From positions 20,833 through 84,832 of IMG/VR virus record IMGVR_UViG_3300020391_000005: a DNA stretch of 64,000 bases; one strand, written 5' to 3'. Below, piece by piece: positions 47,343-56,310 of this stretch (its first letter is position 1; each line of letters opens with the position of its first letter). Under the pieces are notes generated by a model that searched no databases, was not told the DNA's origin, and saw only the letters and a program-made list of their open reading frames with translations. A program made the position numbers and the translations under genes. Origin of the DNA: a virus.

Positions 47343-47924
47343 ATGAGTTTTTGGAGTCAAAAGAGCTTAGAGCCAAAAAGACAATTTAGATGGTTACTTT
47401 ACATCGCAGGTATGCCACAGTTTATAGTTAAGAATGTCAAAAAACCACAGTTCAGTGTGGCTGCGACACCTCATGACTTTATAAACTATAAATTTCATTT
47501 TCCAGGTAGAGTGGAGTGGCAAGATATTCAAGTTACAATAGTTGACCCGGTTCAGCCAGATTCCACAGCTAGCTTATTCAATATATTGACAGCAGCAGGT
47601 TATGTATTACCAGATAAGTATACATCACAGCCAAATGAACCTAGAACTATTTCTAAAGAAAAATTTGTCGATGCCCTTGGTGGACAAATACAGCTTGTTC
47701 AATTTGGTGCAAATACTGGTGCTCAAGAAGAGAATGTGTTAGAACGGTGGGTTTTAAATAATCCATTTTTAACAAGCGTTGATTTTGGAAACTTAGATTA
47801 TTCATCTGATGACCTAGTTAATATTTCAATGACAATAAAATATGATTGGGCCAATCTAGAGCTTCCTGAAATAACTCCTGGAAAAGTATGGACTCTAAAC
47901 CCAACAAGCGAAACAGTAGAATAA
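47343..47924 (+). CDS. Tail tube protein (gp19-like)
   Basis: 193 residues, against 163 in T4. SFWSQKSLEPKRQFRWLLYI, KKPQFSVAATPHDFINYKF, FPGRVEWQDIQVTIVDP and ISMTIKYDWANLE are characteristic of the gp19 family, whose hexamers stack inside the sheath. A TAGGAG ribosome site precedes it, with a degenerate element GTATTTAA (47303-47310) 40 nt before the start. Confidence 0.93.
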   Translation: MSFWSQKSLEPKRQFRWLLYIAGMPQFIVKNVKKPQFSVAATPHDFINYKFHFPGRVEWQDIQVTIVDPVQPDSTASLFNILTAAGYVLPDKYTSQPNEPRTISKEKFVDALGGQIQLVQFGANTGAQEENVLERWVLNNPFLTSVDFGNLDYSSDDLVNISMTIKYDWANLELPEITPGKVWTLNPTSETVE

Positions 47925-47938
47925 GAAAAGAGGTATAA

Positions 47939-48787
47939 ATGTCAAGAAATTCTAGTCGAACAAAGGTTGCACCAAAACCGGAGCAACCTCAATTCAGACC
48001 ACCAACCCCACAGAATCCATTTGGTATTGATCTTGTGGCTGCAACTGAAACTGTATCTTTGCCATCGCAAGGATTGTACTATACTTCAGAATCTACACTT
48101 TTTGAAAAAGATTCTGTTGAAATAAAACATATGACCGCCCGCGAAGAGGATATTTTAGCAAATCAAAAATTTATTGTAGATGGCAGTTTATTTGATCGCT
48201 TGTTAAAAAGTATTCTTGTAGACAAGTCAATAAATCCTAGTGATTTTACTGCGGGAGATAAAAATGCAGTTTTAATAGCTGCTAGAATAACTGGTTACGG
48301 TAACGACTACAAAACTCAAAGGGTATGTGAAAGCTGCGGCGCAAAAAATGAAGTATGCTTTGATTTAACAAAACAAAAAGTTATTCATGATCTACCGCAA
48401 GGTGTAACATTTGATGACTTTAGTAAAACGTTTGTTTTTGAAACACCAAAAACAAATTTGAAAGTAAACGTTAAAATTCTAACTGGTCAAGATGAAGAGT
48501 TTTTAAGAAAACAAAATGAAAAAGCCGAATCATTAGGTATTTCTAACAACTCTACAGTAAATTTATTTAGAAGAGCAGTTGTTAGCGTTAATGATATATC
48601 AGACCCTGCAGCTTTGAATCAACTCTTTGAAGCTTTGCCGGCAATAGATTCTAGAAAAATAAGAACTGTTATAAATAATATTACCCCGGTTGTTTCCACT
48701 AGACAGCCAATCGTTTGCGTTTCTTGCGGAGAAGAGACGGAAAGCGAGGTGCCCTTCTCGTTGGGCTTCTTTTGGCCTGACGTCTGA
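47939..48787 (+). CDS. Baseplate hub assembly protein (gp26-family-like), zinc-binding
   Basis: 282 residues with an AGAGG ribosome site. After a Pro-rich leader, VSLPSQGLYYTSESTL and VEIKHMTAREEDILANQKFI fit the T4 base-plate (gp26) family. Four cysteines (C130, C133, C260, C263) form a probable zinc site not known in T4 gp26. It lies between tube and tape-measure genes, where many phages encode the tail assembly chaperone with a frameshifted extension; such an extension seems present here. Confidence 0.65.
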   Translation: MSRNSSRTKVAPKPEQPQFRPPTPQNPFGIDLVAATETVSLPSQGLYYTSESTLFEKDSVEIKHMTAREEDILANQKFIVDGSLFDRLLKSILVDKSINPSDFTAGDKNAVLIAARITGYGNDYKTQRVCESCGAKNEVCFDLTKQKVIHDLPQGVTFDDFSKTFVFETPKTNLKVNVKILTGQDEEFLRKQNEKAESLGISNNSTVNLFRRAVVSVNDISDPAALNQLFEALPAIDSRKIRTVINNITPVVSTRQPIVCVSCGEETESEVPFSLGFFWPDV

Positions 48788-48938
48788 GTATACTAGGAAC
48801 GTAACATACGAAGAAATAATATTTTTACAACACTATGGTAATTTTACATTTACAGAGGCATATAACCTTCCAATAGCACTAAGATCTTGGTTTGTAGAGA
48901 AGAACTTAGAAATACTAGAAGAAAGAAACAAGAAATAA
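48690..48938 (+). CDS. C-terminal extension frame, probably expressed by +1 (or -2) frameshift from the gp26-like gene
   Basis: The conserved-looking part is only 48786-48938 (EYTRNVTYEEIIFLQHYGNF ... EAYNLPIALRSWFVEKNLEI), a compact helical module I associate with T4-like phages. This frame has no ATG, GTG or TTG in that part; the only canonical start is a TTG at 48690 without a ribosome site, deep inside the gp26-like zinc region. A +1 shift at the upstream stop (GTC TGA G, 48782-48788) would join them in frame. A CTG or ACG start at 48777-48782 is an alternative. Confidence 0.55.
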   Translation: MFPLDSQSFAFLAEKRRKARCPSRWASFGLTSEYTRNVTYEEIIFLQHYGNFTFTEAYNLPIALRSWFVEKNLEILEERNKK

Positions 48939-48950
48939 CTCAGTTTCGGA

Positions 48951-48961
48951 ATATTTACTAA
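48951..48961 (+). promoter_or_regulatory. Degenerate ATATTTAC element before tape-measure gene
   Basis: ATATTTACTAA, 44 nt before the ATG at 48995, differs from CTATTTAY at the first base only and has the usual spacing. Confidence 0.3.
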
Positions 48962-48994
48962 GATACCAGTTTATTTAATGGGAGAAATTTAATA

Positions 48995-50659
48995 ATGGCA
49001 AACGGTGTTGGTATGATGGGTCCTAAAGACTTAATAGCCTTGATTAAGAAACTTGACCCAACTCAGCAGGGTGAAGTAAAACAGGCTCTAGGTATTACAG
49101 GCTTAACTGGAGGCGTCACGCTCGATCCTTTAGGGGGTATTACCAGGTCTTCAGATGAGCTTAATCAAAGATATCAGACTCAGCAAGAACTATTAAAACA
49201 AGTTGGTACAGCTGCAAAAGGTCTCAGAGGTGAGTTAAGTGAGCTTGAGGCATTTTCAAAAGACTTAACAAATACCACTGGTGCCGCGAACGAAGCAATT
49301 CGAGGCTTGGGTTCAAGTATGCAGTCTTTAACGTTTTTCACATCAGAAAACGTTATTGAATTTGGAAAACAAGCTATAGTCTTAAATAAATTAGGCGTTT
49401 CATATACTGACTTCGGCCAAATATTAGACACAGCGGCGATGGCTTTTGGCGCAAATGCTTCTGAGCTTACAAAATTAGGAAACCAATTGGGAACTTTGGT
49501 GTCAGCTTTTCCTGGTCAAGCATCTACAATTGCTAGAAATTTTCAAAAAGCTCAAAGTAGCTTAGCCTACAATTCAGGTAAGATTATGGATGTATTCAAA
49601 AAATTGCAAGCCACATCTTCAGCAACAGGAGTTAGTTTTGACAAGTTAACAAGTGCGTTTGGAGATTCTATGGATACTTTTCAAGGATCCTCTCAGAAAG
49701 CAGGTACTCTAAACGCAATCTTGGGTAAAAATGTGTTTAATTCTATTGATTTATTAGGAAAATCAGAAGAGGAAAGAGTGGAGACGGTAATATCCGGCTT
49801 GCGAAGAAATATGGGTGGTAGTGTTAATCAGTTAGGTAAATTTCAGCTTAAAGCAATAGCTCAAGGTTTGGGATTAGGAGTAGAAGACACTAGAAGATTA
49901 CTTTCAGGAGAAACTACTGTTGATAAAGCTCTTGCTTCAAAAGAGACGTCAGATCCTAGAGTACGCGCACAACAACTTGCAACACAAGCTCTTAATCAAA
50001 ATACTTCTAGCTTACAAGACCTTGAAGGAGTATTTAAAGAAACACTACCAGAGCTTCAACTCGCACTGCTTGGTGTAAATAAATCAATAAGAGAGGGTAT
50101 TTTAAACGCAGCTACGGGCGTCCTGGGTCTAAACAGTACAGAAATTCAAACACAATCGGATATTTTCGATAGAGCTATGCAAGCACTTGGAACTATGACT
50201 GAAGCTGATTTTAGTCTCAAAGTTCTTCAAGATAGAATGAATATGACTGCTGCTGATCTTAGGGAATTAAAGAGGCCCCAGGGAGGCAGTATTACAGAAG
50301 TCGAAAAACTTGGGACAGGAGTTGCAAAAAAAGTTTTCGATGCAGTTAAAAATAAGGATCTTATGGCTTTGACCGACGCATTCGGCGTTGATGAAGATGA
50401 TTCGCGCCGAATAAAACTACAAGAGGAAATTGCTAAAAGAAAAGAAGAGCTTCGCCAAAGACGGCGCGCCAGTAGTGAAGATATTGATTTAGGTAGTGGC
50501 ACTGGCGGCGGGGGCGGCGGAAGCTCAAGTGGATTCGCAGATCGTTTTCTAAATTGGTTAGGCTCTAATACAGTAAAAATAAAATTAGAATCTGATGGAT
50601 CCGGAATTGTTTTTAGATCAGATTTACAAGAAGCCATCAAAAAAGCAAAGAGAGGCTAA
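48995..50659 (+). CDS. Tail tape measure protein (gp29-like)
   Basis: 554 residues, close to T4 gp29 (590). Long helical, Gly/Ala/Leu-rich sequence with TMP-like segments (QELLKQVGTAAKGLRGELSE, AGTLNAILGKNVFNSIDLLG, LGKFQLKAIAQGLGLGVEDT). The C-terminus has a Gly linker (GTGGGGGGSSSG) and a small domain. It sets tail length and sits inside the tube. Position after tube and chaperone-like genes supports the call. Confidence 0.75.
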   Translation: MANGVGMMGPKDLIALIKKLDPTQQGEVKQALGITGLTGGVTLDPLGGITRSSDELNQRYQTQQELLKQVGTAAKGLRGELSELEAFSKDLTNTTGAANEAIRGLGSSMQSLTFFTSENVIEFGKQAIVLNKLGVSYTDFGQILDTAAMAFGANASELTKLGNQLGTLVSAFPGQASTIARNFQKAQSSLAYNSGKIMDVFKKLQATSSATGVSFDKLTSAFGDSMDTFQGSSQKAGTLNAILGKNVFNSIDLLGKSEEERVETVISGLRRNMGGSVNQLGKFQLKAIAQGLGLGVEDTRRLLSGETTVDKALASKETSDPRVRAQQLATQALNQNTSSLQDLEGVFKETLPELQLALLGVNKSIREGILNAATGVLGLNSTEIQTQSDIFDRAMQALGTMTEADFSLKVLQDRMNMTAADLRELKRPQGGSITEVEKLGTGVAKKVFDAVKNKDLMALTDAFGVDEDDSRRIKLQEEIAKRKEELRQRRRASSEDIDLGSGTGGGGGGSSSGFADRFLNWLGSNTVKIKLESDGSGIVFRSDLQEAIKKAKRG

Positions 50660-50682
50660 AAAATTAAAAGAGGATTAAACTT

Positions 50683-51372
50683 ATGGTATCATTTATAGAC
50701 ATAGCAAAAGGAAGCGACCACTTAGTTAAATTTTTACATGTCGCGACAAATACAAGAGTCGAATTTCCAGCTTTTATCAACGACTATTCAGATACTTATG
50801 CAGTGAATTGGGGCACTGAAAACATTTTTGGTCGAATGGATCCAATAAAACCATACCAGGGCACAACAAGAAGTATAACATTGGGTTTCGACATTGTTGC
50901 ACCTAGTTTGAGTCAAGCTAAAAAAAATATGTTTAATTATAGTAAACTTGTGCAGATGTTATATCCTGTTTATAGTACGCCACTAAACGGTGGAATGGAA
51001 GGCAGAGGTAGAGTTATACTAGCACCCCCTCTAATGAGGGTGCAATTTTTAAACCTAATAAAGAACAATTCGTCCACCAATCAGGAGCAGGGTTTACTGG
51101 GATGTATAAGTGGATTTTCATTTTCTCCTAATACAGAGGCTGGATATTATACTCAGGAGAACGAGTTGTTACCAAAAGTTTTTTCATTGTCGTTTGTTTT
51201 CGACCCTCAGCACGAAGAATCTTTGGGCTTTCAGGGTAATACCTTTATAACTCCTAACTTTCCTTACGGAAGATCCGAAACAGCGGACCCTTCTTCAAAC
51301 TCAATAGGCTCTACAAATGCGGATGTAACACAGGCAAATCTTAACTCTACATTAAACTCAGGAGATTCATGA
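50683..51372 (+). CDS. Baseplate-tube junction protein (gp48/gp54-like)
   Basis: 229 residues. YAVNWGTENIFGRMDPIKPY, TTRSITLGFDIVAPSLSQAK, LAPPLMRVQFLNLI and VFSLSFVFDPQHEESLGFQ outline a tube-like beta-barrel subunit of the kind that caps the hub and starts tube polymerisation. The gene lies between tape measure and gp53-like genes, overlapping the latter by 4 bp. Which of gp48 or gp54 it corresponds to cannot be decided here. Confidence 0.55.
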   Translation: MVSFIDIAKGSDHLVKFLHVATNTRVEFPAFINDYSDTYAVNWGTENIFGRMDPIKPYQGTTRSITLGFDIVAPSLSQAKKNMFNYSKLVQMLYPVYSTPLNGGMEGRGRVILAPPLMRVQFLNLIKNNSSTNQEQGLLGCISGFSFSPNTEAGYYTQENELLPKVFSLSFVFDPQHEESLGFQGNTFITPNFPYGRSETADPSSNSIGSTNADVTQANLNSTLNSGDS

Positions 51373-51716
51373 TGTTAGATAGAAACGAAAAAAGAGAAAT
51401 TGTTGTCAACAGTCATAAGATGTACAAAACACTCGCTAAAAATAGAGGAATACGTAATTTCAGACACTATACCAGGATGAAATTAAGCAATATAACTCCG
51501 TCTGATATATCAGAAATGACAATTATTGATCATATATATAAAACTGGTGATTCCTTAGCAAAAATCTCTTTTGAATACTACGGCGATACAAGATATTGGT
51601 GGGTTCTTGCAGCATTTAATAAAAAACCCATTGACAATTTGATAAACTTAGGAGAGGTTATACATGTTCCACTTCCACTAGAGGATATTATGTATTTTTT
51701 AACAAGAGATGAATAA
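51369..51716 (+). CDS. Baseplate wedge protein gp53-like (LysM-type)
   Basis: 115 residues; ATG overlaps the previous TGA, with a second ATG 3 bases on. The central GDSLAKISFEYYGDTRYWWV, then LAAFNKKPID and EVIHVPLPLEDI, is the LysM-like core of T4 gp53, which clamps wedges around the hub. T4 gp53 is 196 residues, so this is a minimal version. Overlaps the next gene by 8 bp. Confidence 0.72.
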   Translation: MMLDRNEKREIVVNSHKMYKTLAKNRGIRNFRHYTRMKLSNITPSDISEMTIIDHIYKTGDSLAKISFEYYGDTRYWWVLAAFNKKPIDNLINLGEVIHVPLPLEDIMYFLTRDE

Positions 51717-54015
51717 AAAAGATATAAAGTTCAGTGAGCAAGGTTACTTGATTTACGAAAAATTTATTAAAAACAAAGGGATTAGAACACGATCTAAAGA
51801 TTCCAAAAGTGATATAAATTTGGAAGCTTTAAAAGATAGTATTACTGTACATAAAGTTATAGGTCAATATACGCCTGTAGATTTTATTTCTAAAGTAACT
51901 AAAAAAAATAAATTAAACACTTATAAAAATCTGTTTGATTTGGAAACACATAAATTAACATCTTTAGTACCATACGTTAAGCTATTCAAAGTGGAAAATA
52001 ACAAAAATATACCCTTTTATTTTCCTACTGCCGCAGAAAAAACCACAATTCAAAGTATTTTACAGCAAGGGTCTGGTATCAACGCATCAGCAATTCAATC
52101 TTTTGATATGAAGTTCACTGGACAAGATCCCTTTACTCTTGATAAGCAAATTGAGTGCTCTTTAGTGATATTTGTTGATACATTAGAAAATATATTTAAA
52201 GAGCCACCAGCCGGCTTTGCAACACTTGCAGACATTTTTACTATTTCCAGAACTAAGTATAAATCGCTAAAAGAAAGCATGTCAAAAGAGGTCTCTTCAC
52301 AGCAGATAAATAGAGCATCTAGTCATGAAATATTAGCATCTGTTGGTTATCATGTAGATTCAAAATCAACTATTTTTAGTAGGAAAGAAAGACAAGCAGT
52401 AGAGAACACAGTAACGACCGTTAGGTTAACAATAACAAATCACAACATCAGTTTAAACCAAGATGGAACGGCTACAATAAGCATAGATTTCATAGGCAGG
52501 CTTAGTGGCCTGTTAAATGATTCTTTTTATAATGTTTTAGCAAACGAGGCCGATTTACTAGCTTTAAGCGATTTTCAAGACGAAAAGGAGGACATACTAC
52601 TAGAGCCGGATGAGGCTATAAGAAAAGAAAAAAGAGAGGCACTAGATAAGAGAATTAGGCAATCCGTAAGAACAAGATTTAGAAAAGTTTTAGAATATCT
52701 TGAAGTGGGTGGAAAGGTCGCAGATATAGCATATGAAAACACTAGAATTCACAATTTATCATTATCAAATAGCGATATTAAAGAATATTTGGATTTTGTA
52801 ACTACTGCAAAAAAATCTTCAGTAGCTACTCAATCTTCAAATCCTAAACCTGCCGCAGATAAAATAGATGAAAATTCAGACAGCCCTGATGATAAAGAGG
52901 CAGCAAGTAAAACTAAAAGTAAAATTGAGTCTAAAGCTTTTATAGCCAATACTAAATCTATAGACTACATTTTTCTAGGAGATTTTTTGGAGTCTCTTAT
53001 TGTTATAACAAAGAATACTATCGAAGAGGCTATAAACGACGTTGAAAAGGACAGAAAATTAACAAATTCATTAAAAACAAGCAAAAAGCTAAAACCCCTA
53101 ACAGAATCTTTAGAAAGTTTAAAAACAACAAAACTTTTATTAGGTAATTTTGTCTACCCCGTAGGTAAAGAAGAATCAATAACTGTAAATGCTGCAGATA
53201 TACCATTATCACTAAGAGTTATTCAGGATTATGTATTCGAGAACATTGAACAACAACATAAAATTAGGCATACGCTTGGAAATTTATTTACAGATGTTGT
53301 TACTAAAATATTACCAAGGGCCCTCAAGCAGCACACTTATATTGATGCGCCTGAGATTGATGATGTAACATACAAATCTATTATATTGACAGGTGATAAA
53401 GTAAAGGATTTGGAGTTTGGTGTTGATGTAGATATAAAAAATCTGCCCGATTTTGTAAAGCAGAAAAGTAGAAAAAGATCAGCAGATGACGATATTGATT
53501 ATCTTGTAATGTATGCAGAAATTTCTAAAAAAATGCCATCTGGCTTAGATGGCAATTTAAGAAAAGATGCATCAAATGGTATATATCATTTTAATTTGGG
53601 CAAAGATAGGGGTATGTTAAAGTCCATAAATTTTTCTCAAATAAACCAACAGTTTAGAAGAGAGGCTCTAATGATGGAGTCTGTTAGTTTATATGATGAG
53701 CTTAAGATGCCGTATAGTGCATCGATTACCATGTTTGGTAATGGATTGTTTCTACCCGGATCGGTCGTTTACATAAATCCTTCAAGTGTAGGTTTTGGAG
53801 ACCCTAGAAACAAAAGGTCGGCCTCAGCCAGACTTGGTCTAGGTGGATATTATACAGTGATTTCAGTACAGACTACGTTTAATAGTGGACAATTAAATAC
53901 GACCTTGCAAGCTGAGTATTTATCTTGGGCTGATGCAGATACTACTAGAATGTCAGAGACAATAGATTCACTCAGACTGCAGGCACTTGCAACTATTGAT
54001 AGAGGAGAAAGATAG
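51709..54015 (+). CDS. Large baseplate protein, probable hub component (gp27-like position)
   Basis: 768 residues. The N-terminal half contains strand-rich segments (AIQSFDMKFTGQDPFTLDKQ, TTVRLTITNHNISLNQDG); a low-complexity Ser/Asp/Lys stretch (~380-410) follows; the C-terminus (LKMPYSASITMFGNGLFLPG, GGYYTVISVQTTFNSGQLNT) has the closing pattern of hub/VgrG-type domains. It overlaps gp53-like and is followed 1 bp later by another structural gene. Hub assignment is from pattern and position. Confidence 0.55.
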   Translation: MNKKDIKFSEQGYLIYEKFIKNKGIRTRSKDSKSDINLEALKDSITVHKVIGQYTPVDFISKVTKKNKLNTYKNLFDLETHKLTSLVPYVKLFKVENNKNIPFYFPTAAEKTTIQSILQQGSGINASAIQSFDMKFTGQDPFTLDKQIECSLVIFVDTLENIFKEPPAGFATLADIFTISRTKYKSLKESMSKEVSSQQINRASSHEILASVGYHVDSKSTIFSRKERQAVENTVTTVRLTITNHNISLNQDGTATISIDFIGRLSGLLNDSFYNVLANEADLLALSDFQDEKEDILLEPDEAIRKEKREALDKRIRQSVRTRFRKVLEYLEVGGKVADIAYENTRIHNLSLSNSDIKEYLDFVTTAKKSSVATQSSNPKPAADKIDENSDSPDDKEAASKTKSKIESKAFIANTKSIDYIFLGDFLESLIVITKNTIEEAINDVEKDRKLTNSLKTSKKLKPLTESLESLKTTKLLLGNFVYPVGKEESITVNAADIPLSLRVIQDYVFENIEQQHKIRHTLGNLFTDVVTKILPRALKQHTYIDAPEIDDVTYKSIILTGDKVKDLEFGVDVDIKNLPDFVKQKSRKRSADDDIDYLVMYAEISKKMPSGLDGNLRKDASNGIYHFNLGKDRGMLKSINFSQINQQFRREALMMESVSLYDELKMPYSASITMFGNGLFLPGSVVYINPSSVGFGDPRNKRSASARLGLGGYYTVISVQTTFNSGQLNTTLQAEYLSWADADTTRMSETIDSLRLQALATIDRGER

Positions 54016-54016
54016 A

Positions 54017-55183
54017 GTGGCTATAGAATACGGTGGCGGTGCTACAAGCGGTACGCGGGATAATTTTCTTCAAAGAAAAAAATATAAAGAATCAGTTTCG
54101 ATTCCTGGTGTTATGATGTTGGATACTTGGTATGAAAAGCCAAATTATGGTTTATTGACAAAAAATTATGAACCCACTATACTTAGTACTGATGAATTAA
54201 CATTTGAAAGATTTAACAAAGGCGGCTCAAGTAATTTGTTACCATTTGGAATATACACTTCTCCAACTGCTAGGTGTGCTACATTTGTTGTTCAAGCGTT
54301 TAATGATTTTAGAAATGAATATATCGAAAGAGAGAATACTTCTTTATTATCTTATCCAAAATTTATAGAATCATTAATCCCAGCAAAAGGGTACGTGAAT
54401 TTTGACTCTGCCTATCAGCTTTACATATCTACATTAATAGAAAAAGTACTGCCATCTTTGTTAGAAAAAGTTACAGGCATTGAAAACTTTGACTTTTATT
54501 TTGATGAAATTATTGAATCTAACATATCAAAATTTCCCATAACTAGAAGTGGGTTTCTCTTATCGAATAAGTGCCCTATAAATGTTTCAGGTTTGTGCGT
54601 TGAGTTGGCTAGTGTCTCATATTCAGATGACAAAAGCAAAGGGGAAATGATAGCATCAAAAGATTTCCAGTGTTACGCAGAATTAGCAAATGAATATGGG
54701 TTTTATGTAGACAAAAATACGCCATGGAGAATAATAGCCAATCTAGAGTCAGAAAAAATGAAAGAATATATATCATTTACTAGAGAAGATACAAGCACTG
54801 AAATTATATTAAATAAAACATTTAGAACAAAAACTCACTACGATGATATTTCCAGCTTTTATTTTTTTTACAATTCAATTCTATCAAGATTAAAAAAATT
54901 AAAACCTATTAATCTGGGAAGACCCATGTCAGAACTTAAAGCTATTGAAAAAACTTTAAAAATTAGGATGATAGAGGTTGGCTGCAATATGAATAATTAT
55001 CAAGAAAATTTACAAACTGTTCTTGACTTACACAATACTTATAGTGTATACTATCCTAGTAACACATTAAAGCCAGCATCTGCAAAAATAGGTAAAATAT
55101 GTTCCGAACAACTAAAAAATATATATGAAAAAAAAGAAAGTACTAGTAGTAATAACACCACAACACTAAAAAATTATTTATGA
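54017..55183 (+). CDS. Virion structural protein of unknown role
   Basis: 388 residues from the GTG at 54017, chosen because GAGGAGAAAG lies just upstream and the start is 1 bp after the previous stop; an in-frame ATG at 53987 is inside that gene. SIPGVMMLDTWYEKPNYGLL, TAR-C-ATFVVQAFNDFRNEY, and SGFLLSNKCPINVSGL are patterns I associate with structural genes of marine myophages. It ends the tail operon, overlapping the polymerase gene by 4 bp. Confidence 0.6.
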   Translation: MAIEYGGGATSGTRDNFLQRKKYKESVSIPGVMMLDTWYEKPNYGLLTKNYEPTILSTDELTFERFNKGGSSNLLPFGIYTSPTARCATFVVQAFNDFRNEYIERENTSLLSYPKFIESLIPAKGYVNFDSAYQLYISTLIEKVLPSLLEKVTGIENFDFYFDEIIESNISKFPITRSGFLLSNKCPINVSGLCVELASVSYSDDKSKGEMIASKDFQCYAELANEYGFYVDKNTPWRIIANLESEKMKEYISFTREDTSTEIILNKTFRTKTHYDDISSFYFFYNSILSRLKKLKPINLGRPMSELKAIEKTLKIRMIEVGCNMNNYQENLQTVLDLHNTYSVYYPSNTLKPASAKIGKICSEQLKNIYEKKESTSSNNTTTLKNYL

Positions 55184-56310
55184 TATTACAAACATTAGAT
55201 ATTGAAAATAACTGCACCGGCGTTTTCCATGATAATAAAATTATTTTAGATAACTATCAAGATATTTTACAAAATTACAATTTGGCATGGAGGCATACGC
55301 CAATGTTAAATGATGAAAAGTATAAATATTTATTTCTTCTACTAAAACAAGAAGAATTATCACATTTTTGTCATGATTCGGAACTGTTTAAAAAGTGTAA
55401 AATAAAGATGTTAGCACATCAGAAAGCAGCCACAGCAGCTAAAATTAATTTTCAAGAGTCTTGTTTTTTTGACTTGATACCAGAACATCAACTTTTAAAA
55501 TGGTTTCAGATTCGTAAAGATGCTTTATTAAATTTATATAATACTAAGTCATTTGATGAAGATTATAATATACTGCATAAAATTCACGTACTCACAACAA
55601 ATATATCTAGGCAAAACATTATTTTTAATAAAGCCATTGGGAGAGTTGTGTATAATATGTTCGGTTCAGCAACCGGAAGGTTGACAACAAACAAGGGATC
55701 TGTTCCTGTGCTAACATTAAAAAAGGAGCAAAGAAATTTACTTGAACCAAGCAATGATGCGTTTGTAGAACTCGACCTAAATGCAGCTGAGATTAGAATG
55801 CTTATGGCACTGTCTGGCAAAGAACAGCCTCAAGGAGATATTCACAATCATTTACAAAACAAGATTTTTGGTCAAAATCTTTCACGCTCGAGTTTTAAAG
55901 AAAAACTCTTCGCATGGTTATACAATCCCGTATCTAAAGATCTAGATTTTGACAGCTTCTTTTCTCGGAAAACATTTAAAAATTTTTATGATTTAAAGAA
56001 TCATATATTAAAGACTCCTTTTGGTCGTAAGTTGCAAGTAGAAGAAAGAAAGGCTCAAAATTATTTACTTCAATCAACGACTTCAGATCAGGTTCTCGAA
56101 AACGCATATAAAATTCAAAAAATGCTTAAGCATAAGAAGTCTAAAATTGCATTTACACTTCACGATTCAATTATTCTTGACATGTCGTTAAAAGATGCTA
56201 TAATGTTAAAAGATATAAAAAACCAGTTTGAGTATACTCGATGGGGTATGTTTCCAAGCACCTGCAAAATAGGCAAAACTTTTGGAACTTTGAAGGAAAT
56301 TAAAATTTGA
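55180..56310 (+). CDS. Compact family A (Pol I-type) DNA polymerase
   Basis: 376 residues. Polymerase landmarks are in order: SATGRLTTNKGS (163-174, the TGRLSS motif), motif A VELDLNAAEIRML with D199, a reduced motif B around FKEKLFAWLYNP (239-250), the NYLLQSTTSDQV segment (294-305), and motif C LHDSIIL with D329. The N-terminal ~140 residues are too short for a 3'-5' exonuclease domain. T4 uses a family B enzyme, so this is a different replicase or an accessory polymerase. ATGA overlap with the upstream gene; the next gene starts inside its stop. Confidence 0.75.
   Translation: MILQTLDIENNCTGVFHDNKIILDNYQDILQNYNLAWRHTPMLNDEKYKYLFLLLKQEELSHFCHDSELFKKCKIKMLAHQKAATAAKINFQESCFFDLIPEHQLLKWFQIRKDALLNLYNTKSFDEDYNILHKIHVLTTNISRQNIIFNKAIGRVVYNMFGSATGRLTTNKGSVPVLTLKKEQRNLLEPSNDAFVELDLNAAEIRMLMALSGKEQPQGDIHNHLQNKIFGQNLSRSSFKEKLFAWLYNPVSKDLDFDSFFSRKTFKNFYDLKNHILKTPFGRKLQVEERKAQNYLLQSTTSDQVLENAYKIQKMLKHKKSKIAFTLHDSIILDMSLKDAIMLKDIKNQFEYTRWGMFPSTCKIGKTFGTLKEIKI

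Noticed and set aside
53987-54016. ATG start of the 54017 gene inside the preceding gene
   Set aside because: The GTG at 54017 is 1 bp after the upstream stop and has a GAGGAG ribosome site.
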